Shown here: positions 61,257-64,000 of the stretch, one piece after another
Numbering within the stretch: position 1 is the stretch's first letter
Layout of the letters: every line of letters begins with the position of its first letter
Assembly: GCA_964370645.1 (NCBI GenBank)
Contig: CAYJJS010000001.1
Span: 100,076-164,075 of the forward strand
Direction of reading: 5' to 3'
Length of the DNA stretch: 64,000 bases
Origin: CAMQRS01 sp964370645
GTDB lineage: Bacteria > Bacillota_I > Bacilli_A > Erysipelotrichales > Erysipelotrichaceae
Made by a program: the position numbers and the translations under genes
Notes under the pieces: model-generated
The model's database searches: none
Seen by the model: only the letters and a program-made list of their open reading frames with translations
Told to the model about the DNA's origin: nothing

Positions 61257-62331
61257 TAAAATCACCTCTCAAATTATCTTGCAGTTTAAGATGTTTTAAT
61301 TTCACTATTGGATAGATTGGAACAACGACGATACACAATAATGTTTGTAGTATTAAAAACATACTTAATTGAGTTTGATTCATAAAAAATAAATACACAA
61401 AAGATAATACAGCAGAAATCAATATCACAATTGTATTCAATAAAAAGATACGCAGTGCAATTTCTTTTAACTGCGCCCCTGAAATTAAATTTATCGTGTA
61501 CGACTTCATCGTTCGATCACTAATATATACTAAAAAGTAACCTAAGCAAAGAATGCTAATGAGAAAACCACCAAGCGGAATAATTGTATTCATAAGTATC
61601 CTAGATAAATCAATTTGATAATTACGCATAAGCAAATCATTTTGATTCGAGGTTGTAAAATATATATTTTCGTCAAATGCATTCAACGTTGTAATAAACG
61701 TATCTACCACCTCATCATCAGCATTCACAAATATAAAATTGGAAAACAATTGATCTAAAGTCACATTTTGCAACCCACCTGCTATCATATCCTTAATATC
61801 TCCAGTGATATATAATGCAGGAATATGGATTACTTGAATTCTTCCCATCCCAGACATGATGAATAATGCTTCATCATACACTTCTATGAATGGATACAAT
61901 TCCTTTTCATATTCACCACTTTCATAAGAGGAGTATGTTAAGTTATATTGTGTTGGTTTACTTTTAATACCATAAAATGATTCAAAATTACCTAGACCAA
62001 TAATTGTGTATCCTTCCATGTTTGCAAATAACTGAACACCATCTACACTAGCTACAATATTTTTTTTATGTGTATCAATATACTCGTAAACATAATCTAA
62101 TATTTCTTTTTCTGAAACGAATTCATGATTTGTTGAATACTGTACTTTAACTAAACTATTATCATAATACTCATGGAAAATTGCAGTTCTTTCCACTTCA
62201 TAATCTATGTAATAACCCATTAAGGAAAGAGAGGACATTGCAGCAGCCAGACCTATACACACTATTGCAAGCCATCTGCTGTAATCTATAAAATCCATAA
62301 ACGCAAAACGTAATTGTTGTAAGATTCGCAC
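61249..62331 (-). CDS. ABC transporter permease (FtsX/MacB-like)
   Basis: 360 residues: one N-terminal helix (about 19-38), a large extracellular domain of about 200 residues, then three C-terminal helices (about 248-270, 290-315, 320-345), the FtsX/MacB layout. Overlaps the ATPase gene by 8 bp. Together with the upstream, gap-broken gene it seems to form a two-permease exporter. Confidence 0.78.
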   Translation of the reverse strand: MRILQQLRFAFMDFIDYSRWLAIVCIGLAAAMSSLSLMGYYIDYEVERTAIFHEYYDNSLVKVQYSTNHEFVSEKEILDYVYEYIDTHKKNIVASVDGVQLFANMEGYTIIGLGNFESFYGIKSKPTQYNLTYSSYESGEYEKELYPFIEVYDEALFIMSGMGRIQVIHIPALYITGDIKDMIAGGLQNVTLDQLFSNFIFVNADDEVVDTFITTLNAFDENIYFTTSNQNDLLMRNYQIDLSRILMNTIIPLGGFLISILCLGYFLVYISDRTMKSYTINLISGAQLKEIALRIFLLNTIVILISAVLSFVYLFFMNQTQLSMFLILQTLLCIVVVPIYPIVKLKHLKLQDNLRGDFND

Positions 62332-62348
62332 ATTTTCATCCCCCTTTA

Positions 62349-63231
62349 CTAATTATTTCTCTTAGAAGCAAGCAAAATCCATACCATGATACATCGACTA
62401 GAAATGATTAGTAACATTAATAAGCATGCAACNNNNNNNNNNNNNNNNNNNNNNNNNNNNNNNNNNNNNNNNNNNNNNNNNNNNNNNNNNNNNNNNNNNN
62501 NNNNNNNNNNNNNNNNNNNNNNNNNNNNNNNNACCTAAAATAACAGAAAGTTTTTGAATGGATAATGTGACATTATGACTTGTAGTTAACCAATGAAATA
62601 GAAAACTAAATGTTATATCAATCGTTTGTATCTTCTCTACACCATATTCTTCTACTATGCGTAATGCTTCATGATATGCATCAAAATCGGCTAATGCAAT
62701 GTAGTTTTCTTGTTTCAATGAAGATGTTGCACTAAGATTTAATATTGCATCAAATGCATCCCATTCTGATGATTCAATCACATCTGTCCCTACTTCTCCC
62801 GTGAAAAATGAAGTATCATCAAAAGTACCGATAACATCATAGGTAATATCTTCTACATCTAGCTGTGTTATTGGATTACTCCCATCATCTGATTTTCGTA
62901 TCAATGCGTATTTTGTTTCTCTATATGTATCAAATGGCTGTAAAGCAACCCCTATTATTGGATTTATATAAATCATATTTTCCTCTAATAAATACAAATA
63001 GTTTTTCTTTGTATCAAAACTTATGATTCCTTTATCCGATGGAATCGAATACAATTCCTCATACAATGATGATGCGTCAACCTTTTCATCCAGTGAGAAA
63101 TGAATGTATTTATCGTTTAAATCAAATGGATTTTCTATTCCATTTACATATATAGATACTGTATTAACAACTATGAATTGTACTGTGAAAAACATTAGAA
63201 ACAAAACGATTACATAAACTATTTTTTTCAT
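62349..63231 (-). CDS. ABC transporter permease-like protein, broken by an N gap
   Basis: N-terminal helix (residues 5-27), an extracellular domain of about 200 residues, then 100 N. Beyond the gap, one frame encodes a hydrophobic helix ending SKRNN and a stop at 62349, which is the more likely C-terminus than the short frame ending at 62398. Real gap size unknown, so the missing part probably holds two helices. Resembles the downstream permease and, more loosely, the bacteriocin-associated DUF1430 proteins. GGGGG before the ATG. Confidence 0.65.
62433..62532. other. Assembly gap of 100 N
   Basis: Fixed-length scaffold gap inside the second permease gene. Unlike the first gap, the flanks share no repeat, so real sequence is missing. 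Confidence 0.95.
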
Positions 63232-63294
63232 TAGAATTCCCCCTTTTAATTTTTTTAAAAACTAATTATGCCTATGTAACCTCCTTTCTATAAC

Positions 63295-63314
63295 AACACT
63301 TTATAATAAGTGTT
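63295..63314. repeat. Perfect palindrome upstream of the ABC operon
   Basis: AACACTT-TATAAT-AAGTGTT, 7-bp arms, about 65-85 bp before the permease ATG; a possible operator, or a -10 on either strand. Confidence 0.45.
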
Positions 63315-63415
63315 TACTTATCTATAATTTATCTGCTATACAAACTTATTGCTAATGTTTAAATGTTAATCCCTACTATAATTATAGCATAATAATAATA
63401 ACTCACGTCTAAGCA

Positions 63416-63440
63416 CAAAAAAAGAAACCCGAAGGTTTCC
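63416..63440 (-). terminator. Terminator of pyruvate kinase
   Basis: GAAACC-TTCG-GGTTTC (UUCG tetraloop stem) followed by TTTTTTT on the minus strand. Confidence 0.92.
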
Positions 63441-63452
63441 TTTATGTATAAA

Positions 63453-64000
63453 TTAGTCGATTTCGATGATTCTCATTGTGTTTGTTGCACCAACACCTCT
63501 TGGGTATCCAGCAACTAAAATCATTGTTTCTCCAACTTTGAATCCAGCTTTTTTCGCAATTTCTTTTGCTGTTTCAGCTTCACTATCTCTAGTGTTTGGT
63601 TGTGAAGTTAAGTATGTACTTACTCCCCAGTTCAATGCTAAACTTCTTTCCACTTTTTCATCGAAAGTTACTGCAAGAATTGGACAGTTTGGTCTGTATT
63701 TAGAAATTCTTCTAGCACTTGCTCCTGATTCTGTAAATACTACGATACAAGAAACATCAATAGCTAAAGAAGTATCTGCTACAGAGATAGCGATAGCATC
63801 TTCTGTTGTACGTTTTGAAGATTTGATTGCTTTCTTTAAACGATCTGCATGAGGAATCATTTGTTCGTACATCATTCCAATTCTAGCCATTGTAGTTACT
63901 GACTCGATTGGGTACATACCTGCTGCTGATTCTCCAGATAACATTGTTGCATCTGTTCCATCTAATACGGCATTCGCAACATCACTTGCTTCAGCACGAG
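63453..64000 (-). CDS. pyk: Pyruvate kinase (C-terminal part)
   Basis: Glycolytic enzyme making pyruvate and ATP from PEP and ADP. The gene runs off the right edge; the last 181 residues are present. RAEASDVANAVLDGTDATMLSGESA at the window edge is the highly conserved substrate-loop segment, followed by the allosteric C-domain ending in ATNTMRIIEID. There is no extra PEP-utiliser domain. Minus-strand terminator follows. Confidence 0.95.
   Translation of the reverse strand, partial: RAEASDVANAVLDGTDATMLSGESAAGMYPIESVTTMARIGMMYEQMIPHADRLKKAIKSSKRTTEDAIAISVADTSLAIDVSCIVVFTESGASARRISKYRPNCPILAVTFDEKVERSLALNWGVSTYLTSQPNTRDSEAETAKEIAKKAGFKVGETMILVAGYPRGVGATNTMRIIEID

Noticed and set aside
62398..62432. 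Short frame ending in a stop at 62398 as C-terminus of the broken permease
   Set aside because: It depends on the arbitrary 100-N length; the other frame gives a hydrophobic helix and a stop just before the next gene.
1..64000. CRISPR arrays, rRNA, tRNA, insertion sequences
   Set aside because: No regular direct repeats, no cloverleaf or rRNA signatures and no transposase-like proteins were seen by eye.

Overview
The window is AT-rich DNA from a Gram-positive, low-GC bacterium (Bacillota). Supporting signs are the MurT/GatD pair that amidates lipid II, a PyrR-type pyr attenuator, PTS sugar uptake with a cre-like box, an Asp23-family protein, the class 1B pyrD/pyrK pair and very dense use of U-tailed hairpin terminators. 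A gut or oral Firmicute (for example Erysipelotrichia-like) would fit, but the sequence alone does not fix the genus. The scaffold contains two runs of exactly 100 N; the first is an assembly artefact flanked by a 55-bp duplicated contig end. No rRNA, tRNA, CRISPR array or insertion sequence was recognised.

Layout. 1-4043 (minus): asp23-like gene, then nusB-xseA-xseB-ispA-dxs (antitermination, exonuclease VII, isoprenoid precursors; dxs runs off the left edge). 4179-6298 (plus): NimA-like flavoprotein, ECF sigma factor and its zinc-finger anti-sigma factor. 6347-12134 (minus): a seven-gene beta-diglucoside/chitobiose operon (GH1, PTS IIB-IIA-IIC, DUF3284-like protein, ChbG-type deacetylase, GH4), with a divergent GntR/UTRA regulator at 12323-13018. 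13154-17885 (minus): cinA-DUF1653-glpK-small ORF-HAD-hydroxyacid dehydrogenase operon. 17955-23505: oxidoreductase, M18 and M24 peptidases, cysteine desulfidase family. 23593-28766: EF-G-like GTPase and ankyrin protein behind a structured leader containing an 18-codon ORF, then a U32 peptidase. 28906-30317 (plus): lipid kinase and nitroreductase. 30360-33034 (minus): murT-gatD-membrane protein. 33212-38630 (minus): small membrane protein, NCS2-type permease and two adenine deaminase paralogues, one with altered metal-site residues. 38799-39873: FrnE/DsbA-like protein and a membrane protein. 39990-48389: an 8.4-kb gene for a giant M26-type (IgA1 protease-like) zinc metalloprotease with cohesin-like and dockerin-like modules. 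48618-58091 (minus): complete UMP operon pyrBC-carAB-pyrKDFE under a PyrR attenuator. 58292-60584: MFS transporter, divergent from an XRE regulator/DUF3169-type pair controlled by three identical operators. 60603-63231 (minus): ABC ATPase and two permeases, one broken by the second gap. 63453-64000: 3' end of pyruvate kinase.

How the genes work together. Much of the window is standard housekeeping (isoprenoids, UMP synthesis, purine salvage, lipid II amidation, peptide turnover). Accessory content consists of the chitobiose-like operon, the giant surface protease, the ECF pair, the XRE/DUF3169 module and the ABC exporter. The most unusual points are the single polypeptide that carries a cohesin-like domain, a membrane hairpin, two dockerin-type repeats, about 200-residue repeats and an M26 active site; the triple TGACAA-N6-TTGTCA operator array; the RBS-sequestering leader before the ankyrin/EF-G-like operon; and the second adenine deaminase with a His-to-Cys change.
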